Both the position numbers and the translations under genes were made by a program. A stretch of 64,000 nt of DNA from MA-ANB-1 sp965216445 (GTDB lineage: Bacteria > Actinomycetota > Acidimicrobiia > Spongiisociales > ZC4RG35), in assembly GCA_965216445.1 (NCBI GenBank), contig OZ244166.1, forward strand, positions 1-64,000. The letters run 5' to 3'. The notes below the pieces were generated by a model. The model made no database searches and had not been told where the DNA came from. It was given only the letters and a program-made list of their open reading frames with translations. Every line of letters begins with the position of its first letter. Position 1 is the first letter of the stretch. Of this stretch, positions 9,200 to 20,481 are shown piece after piece.

Positions 9200-10266
9200 A
9201 TGAGCAAACACCACCCTCACCCTTTCCGAAGGATTTGGCCTGTCGTTGTAGTTATGGCAATTGTCGCCGGTTCGTGTGGCGGATCTGACGCCACCTCGAC
9301 GACAACCACCGAGACGACCCTCCCGCCGGTTGCCGAAACCACAACCTCTAACCCAGCAACCACGACGACCGTTGGTGAGACCACCACCACGTCCGGCAAT
9401 ACCCCGGAGCTCGACTTCCTTCTCGAGGAGGGTTACACGATCTCGGACGAGTATGTGGTCGAAACGGTGGTGCGAGACATCGACAGCGGTACCGGTGGAC
9501 TGGCCATCAGACGACTGATGGTGTGATCTACCAGGCCGACTTCGGATACTCGGGCCACGTGGGGAATTCCGTGTATCGAATCCTTCCCGACGGGACGGTG
9601 GAGACCCTCGTTCAATCCGACGAGATGCAGTCCCTGACGATGACCACCTTTGGCGCTGATGGAAAGCTCTACCAAAGCAGCTACGGGTCGGGGAAGGTCT
9701 TCACTATTGGCGAGGATGGGACAGCAACTCTCGTAGCCGATGGGATCGGCGGCCCAACCGGAATCGTCGGCCTCGAAGACGGGACACTCTTCGTTGAGGC
9801 GTACAACACCGGGATCCTTCACAAGATTGATCCAGATGGCACGGTTAGTGAGTTTGCTACTCATCCAGAATTCGATGGAATCAACGGGATGACAATCGGA
9901 CCTGATGGAACCCTCTATCTGGCGAACCACCGTGACGGTGGCCTGTTCTCGGTCGACGAAGGCGGAACTGTCACGAAGCTCCACGAATTCCCATGGCAGA
10001 CCTCACACGTTGCATACCTGGACGGTGGCCTGTTTGTCACCAGCAGGGGGATCTTCGTGGTCTATCGGTACGACTTGGAGACCGGCGAGGCCGAGATCGT
10101 GGCCGGCAACACCGTTCCCGGTGATCAAGACGGGCGTGGGCTTGAGTCTTCGTTCGGTCGACCAAATGCGATAACAGTCGGACCCGACGGAGCCTTGTAC
10201 ATCAATCATGCCGATGGGGAGAACAACAACCCGGTCCACATCCGTAAGATTGTCCATCAGCCCTAG
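9200..10266 (+). pseudogene. NHL-repeat beta-propeller lipoprotein, single-base frameshift
   Basis: Two frames together make one protein. The first (9200-9526) has a signal peptide with lipobox-like VAGSC and a Thr-rich linker. The second (from about 9510 to 10266) has repeated propeller blades such as DGTVETLV, DGTLFVEAYNTG, GPDGTLYLANH and GRPNAITVGPDGALYINH. Adding one base near 9505-9510 joins GGLAI to TTDGVIYQADFG. The downstream frame has a GTG overlapping the upstream stop, so a separate cytosolic protein is formally possible but unlikely. A sequencing error could also explain it. Confidence 0.7.
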
Positions 10267-10295
10267 CTTTGGGAACTGCCCGATAAGGAGCCGCA

Positions 10296-10926
10296 ATGGA
10301 CGAGCAGCGATTGATCACTCGCAGAGTTGCGATCAAAGACATGGGCAAAGCCGGCCTGGCCTTGATGGTGTTCGGGGCAGCCTGTAGCACCGAAGAGGGA
10401 GCTGGCTCCACGACCACGGTTCCCGGTTCCACTACAACGAATCCGCCCGGCACCACGACCACAACCCACGGGAAACGACCACCACCACAACTTCACCGAA
10501 TCGCCTGCCCTTTGAGAACGGATTGGGAGCGGGTCAATCTGGGTTTCGTTTCCGCTTACATCTTGTACCGAGGCAGCGAAGCAGCCCTGGTGGACACCGG
10601 CCAGAGCGGCGGTCCGACAGCCCGTCGGTGATGGCGACAAAGTGTTCGACCTGAACATCATCGAAACACCTGGGCATACACCAGGCCACATCTGCGTTCT
10701 TGATGCGAATGCCACGATCCTTGTCGCCGGAGACGCTTTGAACACCGTCGGAGGCACTCTCAACCCTGCCGACCCCGCCTTTACGGAGAACCAGACCCTG
10801 GCGGAAGCTTCGATCAAGAAATTGGCGGGACTCGAATTCGACACCCTGCTCGTCGGGCATGGCGAACCAATAGAGGGCGGCGCTAGTCAGGCTGTTGCCG
10901 ATTTGGCAGCAGGAATCCCCGGGTAG
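10296..10926 (+). pseudogene. metallo-beta-lactamase fold lipoprotein, internally deleted
   Basis: The first 111 codons hold a signal with a Cys (FGAACS), a Thr-rich linker and the first MBL strands up to VDTGQSGGPT. The frame then breaks, and a second frame resumes at QPVGDGDKVFDLNIIETPGHTPGH and runs to VGHGEPIEGG. Comparison with the tandem paralogue at 10982 shows about 70 residues lost, including the HxHxDH zinc motif. Well-placed AAGGAG precedes the ATG. A relic of a tandem duplication. Confidence 0.75.
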
Positions 10927-10981
10927 ACCCACCACACGCGAGCCCAAAAGGCGGCGGGCGAAAGATAGACTGGTCGGCACG

Positions 10982-11770
10982 ATGAGACCTGAGATCCTTA
11001 TCGACCGGCGCACAGCCATCGCAGGTATCGCCAAAACCGCGGCCGCCGTTGCTTTTCTCGGCACGGCTTGTACCAGTGAGACCCAGCCTGCGACGACACC
11101 GCGGGCGATCGCATCGACCACAGTCGCAACCACTGGGGCTATCTCGACACTTGCACCCCCGCCCGGTCCGGGGACGGAGTGGGCGCGAGTCCAGTTCGGC
11201 GTCGCCACCACCTACCTACTACACAGCGATGGCAAAGGCGTCCTAGTGGACACCGGAACGAGAGGCGCCGCCACCGCAATCGAAGAGGTACTCGACTCCA
11301 TCGGAATTGGATGGTCCGATATTCAGGACATCATTCTCACTCATCGCCATGGAGCCAACATTGGCGCTTTGCACGAGGTGTCGGCGCTAGCCAACCAGGC
11401 AATAATTCATGCCGGTAGAGAAGACATCCCAGAGATTGATCCACCTCCGGGTCGGCAGATTCAACCCGTAGTAGACGGCGACCGCGTTTTTGGACTCACC
11501 ATCGTTGAAACGCCAGGTCACACGCCAGGGCATATCTCTGTCCTTGACCAGGCCGCGGGTGTACTCGTCGACGGCGATCTCATTGTTATCCGAGGCGAAG
11601 AAATCTTCCCTCCAAACTCGGAAACAAGCGACGACATAGGCCAGGCCTTCCGATCACTCGAGAAGCTCGCAATGTTTGACTATGAGGTGATCCTCACAGC
11701 GAGAGGAGATCCGATCTTGGCCGACGGCAGCGAGGTGATGTCGCTGATCGCTCAGATGCCGCGATCATGA
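10982..11770 (+). CDS. MBL-fold lipoprotein with degenerate metal site
   Basis: A 262-residue paralogue of the preceding relic. A signal peptide with GTACTS lipobox-like site, an Ala/Thr linker, then an MBL fold (LVDTGTRGAATAIEEVL, ILTHRHGANIGAL, VETPGHTPGHISVL). The HxHxDH motif reads HRHGAN, the usual GD after the third strand is DGD without the flanking pattern, and the GHG near the end is ARG, so hydrolase activity is doubtful. Likely a pseudoenzyme or a gene in early decay. Confidence 0.7.
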   Translation: MRPEILIDRRTAIAGIAKTAAAVAFLGTACTSETQPATTPRAIASTTVATTGAISTLAPPPGPGTEWARVQFGVATTYLLHSDGKGVLVDTGTRGAATAIEEVLDSIGIGWSDIQDIILTHRHGANIGALHEVSALANQAIIHAGREDIPEIDPPPGRQIQPVVDGDRVFGLTIVETPGHTPGHISVLDQAAGVLVDGDLIVIRGEEIFPPNSETSDDIGQAFRSLEKLAMFDYEVILTARGDPILADGSEVMSLIAQMPRS

Positions 11771-11774
11771 CCCG

Positions 11775-12254
11775 GTGAACACTGCCGCCGAATGGCTGAT
11801 TGGCTTCGTGATCCTGGCCGGGTTGATCGGAATTGTCTTCCCGGTTCTACCCGGGTTGATTCTGATCGTTGGCGCCGTACTCGTTTGGGCTCTCGAAGAA
11901 GCGAGTACGACGGGTTGGATCGTACTCGGCGTCACCATTGGGATCGCCGGCGCCGCAACGGTTGTCAAGTACCTGGTTCCGGGTCGAAAGCTCAAGGATG
12001 CTGGTGTCCCGTTCGCCACGATCCTCCTCGCCACCATCGGAGCAATCATCGGGTTCTTTGTAATCCCTGTCCTGGGTGCGCCGATCGGATTCATGCTTGC
12101 CATATACCTCGTCCAATGGTCCAAGGTCGGGCGCGAGAACGCATGGCCGGCGACACTCAAGGCAGCCGGTGCCATTGCATTGTCGATAGGCATCGAACTG
12201 GCCGGTGGTCTCCTGATCTTTGCGATCTGGCTCGCAGCTGTCCTACTTACTTAG
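11775..12254 (+). CDS. DUF456 family membrane protein
   Basis: A 159-residue integral membrane protein with about five hydrophobic segments. VFPVLPGLILIVGAVLVWA near the N terminus and the central loop VPGRKLKDAGVPFATILLATIGAIIGFF match DUF456. The GTG start is 4 bases after the previous stop, so it is probably co-transcribed with the MBL-like gene. Function unknown. Confidence 0.75.
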   Translation: MNTAAEWLIGFVILAGLIGIVFPVLPGLILIVGAVLVWALEEASTTGWIVLGVTIGIAGAATVVKYLVPGRKLKDAGVPFATILLATIGAIIGFFVIPVLGAPIGFMLAIYLVQWSKVGRENAWPATLKAAGAIALSIGIELAGGLLIFAIWLAAVLLT

Positions 12255-12259
12255 GCGCG

Positions 12260-14206
<1,947 letters not shown>

Positions 14207-14227
14207 TGTTACTCCTTGCTACAGAAT

Positions 14228-15700
14228 TCAGCTACCCGAAACTAACAGCCTCCGATGCTGCCAGGCGAAGTAGAGCCCGATAACGATTGCCAGGTACATG
14301 ACCCAGTCTCCTGTATAAGAAAAGACGGTGCGTCCGCCCGGTTGAACCGAGCCGAGAAGGATCTCACGGGTAGCGAAACCAGAGATGTCCGTGACGAAGT
14401 CGCCGGACGAGTCGATGAGCACCGACTTGCCTGTCACAGCGGCGTGTACAACTGGAAGACCGATCTCGGCCGCACGCATTCGGGTCATTCCAATCAGCTG
14501 ACTGGAGACGGCGGTAGTCCCATAGGACCCCTCATTGGTAGCCACGACCAAGAGGTTGGCGCCGGCGCGGGCATGCTGTAGCGAGTACCGGGAGAATGAG
14601 CTTTCGAAAGAGATCACCGACCCGATTTGGGCGAATCCAGCATCAAAAACGACGGGTCCCTCACCAGGAATCATGTCTCTGGGAACCTGGGAGAGGTCGG
14701 GGATCCAGTCGAACAGAGGGCGAAATGGGATGTACTCTCCGAAAGGCACACCCTGTTGTTTGCGGTACTCGCCAACGATCTCACCCGTCTCGTCAAAAGC
14801 AACATTGGCGTTGATCCATTCGGTTTCGCTCACCGGACGATCTGTTCCAACAACGAACCAGGAACCAATCCGGCTTGCCTGCTCGCCAATCGCGGCGCCT
14901 ATCTCGGGGTTCTGGACCGGATCAGCGTTGAAAGAGCCTGTTGACCCCTCGGCCCACACGACAAGATCCACAGAGTCGGGGGCGATCGTCTTGCTCAATT
15001 CGAGATGCTGCTCAAATGTGCCCAGTCGTTCATTTGGAGGACACTTCTCGTACGGGCATGGCGTCGACCCCTGGACTATCGCAACCCTGATCGGGGTCTC
15101 GCCTGCATCGGTCCCAGCCTGAGGCAAAAGGCCGATGGCGACGAGCACAATTGGTGCTGCGAACACGCCCCAATACCAAAGTCGGCGCTCGCCGTTGGCC
15201 AACAGGGCGAGGGTGGCTCCAAGGCTGGCGATGACGACCGTCCAACCTGAAGCGCCGATCACTGAGGCACCAACCCGGACAACGTCATAGCCCGACACCG
15301 CATATCCCGCGCCGCCCCACTCGATTCCGCTGAACGGGAAGTGATATCTCAGCCACTCGATCATCGCCCATCCTGTCGTCGCAAAGATGAACCAAACAGC
15401 AGGCCGTTGCGACCGGTAGAGCGAAAGGCCTAGTCCGAATAGGCCGTAGAACGCGCCCTCAAGGAGTATGAGGGGCAGCCAAGCGATTACACCCAGTTCG
15501 GTTGACCAGAACATCAGAATCCCAAAGAAAAAGGCCCCATAGGCCCAGCCAGCAAACCACGCATGGATGGGGCGCTCCACGGTGCGCAGCGACCAAAGGA
15601 GGGCGGCCATTCCAACAACGATGAGTACGCCCGGACCGAATCGGGGAAATGCCAGAGCTGAGATTGCTCCGCCTATTGCAGCCACTAGCACCTGAATCAC
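14228..15700 (-). CDS. apolipoprotein N-acyltransferase-like protein, Cys replaced by Ser
   Basis: A 490-residue protein: about six N-terminal membrane helices (FPRFGPGVLIVVGMAALLWSL and others), then a C-N hydrolase domain. The nitrilase-type triad of Lnt is Glu-Lys-Cys. Glu is in LVVWAEGST and Lys in RKQQGVPFGEYIPF, but the Cys position reads VISFESSFSRY with TCT serine. The family N-acylates lipoproteins in the membrane, and this window encodes several. GTG at 15700 was chosen since it lies 6 bases after TACGGT; an in-frame start further up overlaps the divergent gene. Confidence 0.8.
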   Translation of the reverse strand: MIQVLVAAIGGAISALAFPRFGPGVLIVVGMAALLWSLRTVERPIHAWFAGWAYGAFFFGILMFWSTELGVIAWLPLILLEGAFYGLFGLGLSLYRSQRPAVWFIFATTGWAMIEWLRYHFPFSGIEWGGAGYAVSGYDVVRVGASVIGASGWTVVIASLGATLALLANGERRLWYWGVFAAPIVLVAIGLLPQAGTDAGETPIRVAIVQGSTPCPYEKCPPNERLGTFEQHLELSKTIAPDSVDLVVWAEGSTGSFNADPVQNPEIGAAIGEQASRIGSWFVVGTDRPVSETEWINANVAFDETGEIVGEYRKQQGVPFGEYIPFRPLFDWIPDLSQVPRDMIPGEGPVVFDAGFAQIGSVISFESSFSRYSLQHARAGANLLVVATNEGSYGTTAVSSQLIGMTRMRAAEIGLPVVHAAVTGKSVLIDSSGDFVTDISGFATREILLGSVQPGGRTVFSYTGDWVMYLAIVIGLYFAWQHRRLLVSGS

Positions 15701-15754
15701 GGAGATACCGTACCTATTGGGGTGTTGATACCCGCGGGTCGTAAAGTCGGGGCG

Positions 15755-16561
15755 ATGTGGGAAGGTGATCAATGGGTTGCGGTTCGGGCCGCTCGGTCAG
15801 GAGCCGACGAGGTTCGTGCCGGTGCCGACACGGGATTCGCCACCTCAATGAAGGGTGATGTCGACCCTGTGACCGAAATCGACACACGAGCCGAATCCGC
15901 CATTCGAGCGGTGATCTCGTCTCACTTTCCAGAAGATTCAGTCCTTGGCGAAGAAGAGGGCGGATCGAGCTGGGACCAAGGTCGCGTGTGGATCATCGAC
16001 CCTATCGACGGAACCGTGAATTTCGTCCACGGAATCCCTCAATATGCCGTATCGGTGGCACTCTGGGAAGACGGCGCACCGCTGATTGGCATTGTTATCG
16101 ACGTAGCCCGTAGCGAGGAGTTCGTTGCCATCTCCGGCCAAGGGGCCTTCCTGAACGAGTCGCCGATCGCAGTCTCGAGTACGGAAACGATTGCGAATTC
16201 TCTCCTGGTAACAGGGTTTCCTTACGACCGCCGCGAGCACGGCTCTGCCTACCTAGATGTCGTCGGAGATGTCTTGAAGGTTGCGCAGGGTGTCAGGAGA
16301 TTGGGATCAGCCGCCCTCGATCTTGCCTGGGTGGCTTGTGGCCGTTTCGACGGGTACTGGGAGCATGGGGGTCAGCACGGCGTCAAACCCTGGGATATCG
16401 CTGCGGGGAGTCTCCTCGTGTCTGAGGCCGGCGGCGTCGTAACCGACGAATTGGGCGTTCCAAATCAGCTCGAGACCAAAGCGATTGTCGCGACCAATGG
16501 ACACATCCACGAAGACCTGAGGCGAATCGTGGCAGAGAGAATGCCGTCACACCTCACATGA
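15755..16561 (+). CDS. inositol monophosphatase family protein
   Basis: A 268-residue metal-dependent phosphatase. Signatures: VLGEEEGG, IIDPIDGTVNFVHGIP (metal-binding DPIDGT) and HGVKPWDIAAGSLLVSEAGG. The family includes SuhB/ImpA, PAP phosphatase and histidinol phosphatase; which one is not clear. ATG at 15755 follows TAAAGT by 7 bases (probable leaderless start). First gene of an operon: its stop overlaps the next start (ATGA). Confidence 0.85.
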   Translation: MWEGDQWVAVRAARSGADEVRAGADTGFATSMKGDVDPVTEIDTRAESAIRAVISSHFPEDSVLGEEEGGSSWDQGRVWIIDPIDGTVNFVHGIPQYAVSVALWEDGAPLIGIVIDVARSEEFVAISGQGAFLNESPIAVSSTETIANSLLVTGFPYDRREHGSAYLDVVGDVLKVAQGVRRLGSAALDLAWVACGRFDGYWEHGGQHGVKPWDIAAGSLLVSEAGGVVTDELGVPNQLETKAIVATNGHIHEDLRRIVAERMPSHLT

Positions 16562-17808
16562 CCTATCACGACCACCATTTCCATCCCATGGGGTACGTGT
16601 CGATGGTCACCGGACTCGACCTCAACGACGCCCGCGACTTCTCCGACGTCGCAAAACGCACGACGAAACACGCCGAACGCCTCGATGGTGCAGTCGTCGG
16701 CCAGCGGCTCAACGACGAAGGCCTTGCCGAAGGGGTTTTGCCGACGCGGGAGTTGCTTGATTCGATCTCCACCGATCGGCCCGTGTTGCTCTATCGATAC
16801 TGCGGCCACATCGGAATCGCGAACACCACAGCACTCGAGTTGGCTGGAATCTCGGCAAAGACACCGGACCCGCTAGGGGGCTCGTTCGACCGCCACGCGG
16901 ATGGGACGCCTACCGGTGTGCTGAGAGAAACCGGACTCCAAGCCGTCTCTGATGTCCTTTCACCGCTCGTGATAGGCCCATCTCGGGGAACGATCCTCGA
17001 AGCACTCTCCCAGCTGGTGGACCTGGGCATTGGTTCGGTGACGGGAATGGTTTCGGCAGGCGAGCCCATGTGGTGCGGGTCTGGGCACGAACTCGACACG
17101 ATCCTTGATCTCGCACCGGACCTTCCGATCGATATCGACCTGATCGTCATCACCGATACCGAGGAGGAGCTGGTGGGCGCCGCTGAACGGATTCGGAAGA
17201 CAGAAGGGAGGGTTCGCTTCGCTGGATGGAAGGAGTTCGCCGATGGGAGTCTCGGGGGTCATACCGCAGCCATGTATGACCCGTACGCCGATATGCCCGA
17301 CGAGACCGGAACACTCCGTCTCCAGCACGACCAGGCAGTGTCGATGGCTAAGACATCGCTCAACCTGGGCGGCGGGGTCGCCATCCACGCCATCGGAGAC
17401 CGGGCAAACGACGCTGTGGTCGACCTGTTCGCCGAATTGGTCGACGACGGGGCTGACCCGACCAGACTCCGGCTGGAACACGCCTCGCTACTGACGGACC
17501 CCACCATCGACCAGATATCCAAACTAGGAATCACTGTTTCGGTTCAACCGGCGTTCATGGCATCAGAAGGCTCCTGGCTCGAAAAGAGATTGGGCAGCGA
17601 GAGAATGAACCTCGTCTACCGATTGCGCTCTCTCTCCGAGGCGGGCGTGAGGCTGCTCGGTGGCAGCGATTGTCCAGTCGAACCACCTGATCCGAGGATC
17701 GGCATACAAGCGGCCGTCGGTCGTCACGGACTGAATCCAGAGGAAGCTCTAACTCAGGAACTTGCCGAGAACCTGTTCACACCACCACAGTCAGAGATAC
17801 AAGAATGA
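16558..17808 (+). CDS. amidohydrolase family protein (YtcJ-like), short N terminus
   Basis: A 416-residue protein of the metal-dependent amidohydrolase 3 group. The first metal motif HHFHP appears at residues 5-9, then GWKEFADGSLGG, VAIHAIGDRANDAV, LEHASLL and LLGGSDCPVEPPDP near the C terminus. Typical YtcJ proteins have about 50 more residues before the first His motif, so the small beta-domain half is missing. Start overlaps the previous stop (ATGA) and its own end overlaps the next start, so translation is coupled. Confidence 0.8.
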   Translation: MTYHDHHFHPMGYVSMVTGLDLNDARDFSDVAKRTTKHAERLDGAVVGQRLNDEGLAEGVLPTRELLDSISTDRPVLLYRYCGHIGIANTTALELAGISAKTPDPLGGSFDRHADGTPTGVLRETGLQAVSDVLSPLVIGPSRGTILEALSQLVDLGIGSVTGMVSAGEPMWCGSGHELDTILDLAPDLPIDIDLIVITDTEEELVGAAERIRKTEGRVRFAGWKEFADGSLGGHTAAMYDPYADMPDETGTLRLQHDQAVSMAKTSLNLGGGVAIHAIGDRANDAVVDLFAELVDDGADPTRLRLEHASLLTDPTIDQISKLGITVSVQPAFMASEGSWLEKRLGSERMNLVYRLRSLSEAGVRLLGGSDCPVEPPDPRIGIQAAVGRHGLNPEEALTQELAENLFTPPQSEIQE

Positions 17809-18242
17809 CCTATCAGCACACCCAAGCCGGCCCTTTGGTCCTCCTGTGCACAGCGTTTTTCGCACTTATTGCGATTGTCATGTTTGCCAACGGGGGCGTT
17901 GGGGCCGCAACTTGGCTGACCGTTGCCTTCATGGTGGCGATCCTTGCCATCGTGGCGGCCTTCAACAAGCTAACCATCACCGTCGACCCCGCACACGTCA
18001 AAGCAGGCTTTACCTGGGGATGGCCCCACCGCGAGATCCCGCTGTCCGACATCGTTCGTGTCGACAAGGTCCGGAACAAGTGGTGGTACGGATTTGGCTT
18101 GCGCAGGATCCCAAACGGGGCCTGGATGTACAACATATGGGGTCTCGACGCGGTCGAGCTGGAGATGACCAACGGAGACCTATTCCGCTTGGGAACCAAC
18201 GATGTCGACCAACTCCACGCGGCAATCTCCCTGCGAACCTGA
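17805..18242 (+). CDS. membrane protein with PH-like domain
   Basis: A 145-residue protein: two hydrophobic helices (LVLLCTAFFALIAIVMFA and LTVAFMVAILAIVAAF) followed by a soluble domain with IPLSDIVRVDKV, WWYGFGLRRIP and NGDLFRLGTND. This resembles bacterial PH-like membrane proteins, though no exact family is claimed. Third gene of the operon, overlapping the amidohydrolase stop by 4 bases. Confidence 0.6.
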   Translation: MTYQHTQAGPLVLLCTAFFALIAIVMFANGGVGAATWLTVAFMVAILAIVAAFNKLTITVDPAHVKAGFTWGWPHREIPLSDIVRVDKVRNKWWYGFGLRRIPNGAWMYNIWGLDAVELEMTNGDLFRLGTNDVDQLHAAISLRT

Positions 18243-18310
18243 CCGCGCACCGGCCACGCCCGGCTAATTCGTTTCTGACGCCCACGACGAACCACTACCG
18301 TTCTTGCCTT

Positions 18311-20263
18311 ATGTATTCCTACACAGACATCACTGCATCCGACATCAACGAGGGGACCGATCGGGCAATAGACCAATCTCGACAAGTACTCGACGAACTG
18401 GTTTCCCCAATTGAACAGCGGACCTTCAACAACACCATGATGCCGCTCGACCGGATTGGTGATGTCCTGGCCCACGCCTTTGCTGCGTATGCCTTCATGG
18501 GGTTTGTGCATCCCGATGCCGGCGTGCGAAAGGCCGGGAACGACGCCCAAGAGAAGCTGAGCAGTTTTGGTGTCGAAATGATCTTCAGGGACGACCTGAA
18601 CGCCGCGGTGAAGGAATACGCAAAGACCGACGACGCCGCCAATCTCACCGGAGAGCGAGCGCGCTTCCTTGAATTCTCGCTGCGAGACCTGCGCCGTGGC
18701 GGGCACGATCTCGACGCCGACACCCGGGCATCGGTGAAGGAAAAGACGCAAAGACTGGTCGAACTTGGAGTCCGCTTCCAGAACAACATCGACGAGTGGT
18801 CCGACCACATTCTGGTGACACGTGACGAACTGGAAGGTCTCCCACCATCCTTCGCCGACTCGTTGGAAGTGGACGAAGAGACAGGAAAACTAAAGGTCAC
18901 CCTCGAGTACCCCCACATTTTGCCGTTCACCGAGAACGGAAAACGACGCGACCTCCGCGAGGAGCTGAGTAGAAAGTTCAACACTCAGGCGGTCGAAGCC
19001 AATCGGCCGATTCTCGAAGAGGCCATCCAACTCCGAGACCAGATCGCTAATGCCTTCGGGTTACAGAGCTGGGCTCACTATCAACTCGAGGAACGTATGG
19101 CCAAGGTACCCGAGGCCATTGCCGAGTTCTATCGTGATCTGCTTCCACCACTCACCGAACAAGGCAAGCTCGACGTCGGGGAGATGTCGAAGCTCCTCGA
19201 AGAGGAGACCGGCGATTCTGACATGCAGGTCTGGGACTGGCGTTACTACGACACTCAGCAACGGAAAACCGACTACGGGGTGGATCCGTTTGAGGTTGCT
19301 GCTTACCTGCCGCTGGACTCGGTCCTCGATGGGATGTTCGAGCTGGTGCAGTCGACATTCGGAATCAGATTCGAGGAGAAGGGCGCCTCCGCCGCATGGC
19401 ATCCCGATGTCCGTCTCTTTTCGATGTCCGACGCCGAGTCCGGCGAGGAGTTGGCCCACTTCTATCTAGATCTCTTCCCGAGGGACGGAAAATTCGGACA
19501 CGCCGCCGAATTTCCGATGATCCTGAGTCGGAGACTCGAAGACGGCTCGTATCAGAACCCGGTCTGTGCGATGGTCGCCAACTTCACCAAACCCACCGAC
19601 AAGGCCCCTTCCCTCCTTCAACATTCCGAGTTGGAAACACTGTTCCACGAATTCGGCCACGTCCTCCATCAGAACCTGGGGAGAACAGAACTGGCCCGGT
19701 TCAGCGGCACAAGTGTCGAGCGCGACTTCGTCGAAGCACCCAGCCAGATCATGCAGCACTGGGTCTGGCGTTCAGAAGTCCTCAAGAAGTTCGCTCGCCA
19801 TCACGAAACGGGCGAAGTGATTCCGGACGCGCTAGTGGACAAGCTGGTCGAGGCACGGCAGCTGAACATCGCTGTCCACCAACTGCGGCAGCTCCAATTC
19901 GGATGGTTGGACCAAGAACTCCACAAGCCCGGAGAAGCGAAGGATATGGACCAAATACTCCGGGACGCAGCCGACATATCACTACTACCCCACCCAGAGG
20001 GCACCTTTTCGCTGTCTTCCTTCGGCCACCTCATGGGCGGCTACGACGCTGCCTACTACGGCTACATGTGGTCTGAGGTCTTCGGCGACGACATGTTCTC
20101 TGTCTTCGAGGAAAAAGGTGCGACGAACCCCGAAGTGGGCATGGCCTACCGGAAAGAAGTGCTGGAAAAGGGTGGTTCACTCGATGCCGACGAGATGCTG
20201 CGCAACTTCTTGGGTCGCGAACCGAACAACGAAGCCTTCCTCAAGAAGCTCGGGATTAGCTAA
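18311..20263 (+). CDS. M3 family metallopeptidase (oligopeptidase A/dipeptidyl carboxypeptidase type)
   Basis: A 650-residue cytoplasmic peptidase. LETLFHEFGHVLHQ carries the HExxH-type zinc motif (HEFGH), with the third ligand in FVEAPSQIMQHWVW. GHLMGGYDAAYYGYMWSEVF near the C terminus is the substrate-binding Gly-Tyr loop of M3A enzymes. It trims short peptides released by proteases. The ATG at 18311 begins a normal M3 N terminus; the frame continues upstream only as a shadow of the preceding genes. Confidence 0.9.
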   Translation: MYSYTDITASDINEGTDRAIDQSRQVLDELVSPIEQRTFNNTMMPLDRIGDVLAHAFAAYAFMGFVHPDAGVRKAGNDAQEKLSSFGVEMIFRDDLNAAVKEYAKTDDAANLTGERARFLEFSLRDLRRGGHDLDADTRASVKEKTQRLVELGVRFQNNIDEWSDHILVTRDELEGLPPSFADSLEVDEETGKLKVTLEYPHILPFTENGKRRDLREELSRKFNTQAVEANRPILEEAIQLRDQIANAFGLQSWAHYQLEERMAKVPEAIAEFYRDLLPPLTEQGKLDVGEMSKLLEEETGDSDMQVWDWRYYDTQQRKTDYGVDPFEVAAYLPLDSVLDGMFELVQSTFGIRFEEKGASAAWHPDVRLFSMSDAESGEELAHFYLDLFPRDGKFGHAAEFPMILSRRLEDGSYQNPVCAMVANFTKPTDKAPSLLQHSELETLFHEFGHVLHQNLGRTELARFSGTSVERDFVEAPSQIMQHWVWRSEVLKKFARHHETGEVIPDALVDKLVEARQLNIAVHQLRQLQFGWLDQELHKPGEAKDMDQILRDAADISLLPHPEGTFSLSSFGHLMGGYDAAYYGYMWSEVFGDDMFSVFEEKGATNPEVGMAYRKEVLEKGGSLDADEMLRNFLGREPNNEAFLKKLGIS

Positions 20264-20481
20264 ATCCGGACGGTCATGGTTTAGAATGGGGCGAGCGGGG
20301 GAACCATTCGGTTGTTCCGCAACGTCTTATATCTGACCGGAGAGCAACCGGTCCGAGATCTGCAGCAGAGCCGGGAGAGATCGGTGACTGCCGGATCAGA
20401 TGATTTCCATATTCGGAATCACACGCAACAGCAATTTGTTTCATTGAATAGAAGAAGAAACCCCACCAGGAGGGGATCAAC
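20264..20481 (+). promoter_or_regulatory. possible structured leader of the small zinc-finger gene
   Basis: A 218-base gap after the peptidase. A TAGAAT -10-like hexamer lies at 20282, which would give a leader of about 190 bases. It contains a GACCGG/CCGGTC hairpin (20335-20340 with 20348-20353) and a strong AGGAGG just before the next ATG. No known riboswitch was recognised. Confidence 0.3.

Noticed and set aside
17762..18310. N-terminal extension of the M3 peptidase frame
   Set aside because: Lies over the amidohydrolase and PH-like genes in another frame; the M3 N terminus starts at 18311.
19396..20076. 226-codon frame inside the M3 peptidase gene
   Set aside because: Arg/Pro-rich out-of-frame reading of a conserved metallopeptidase.
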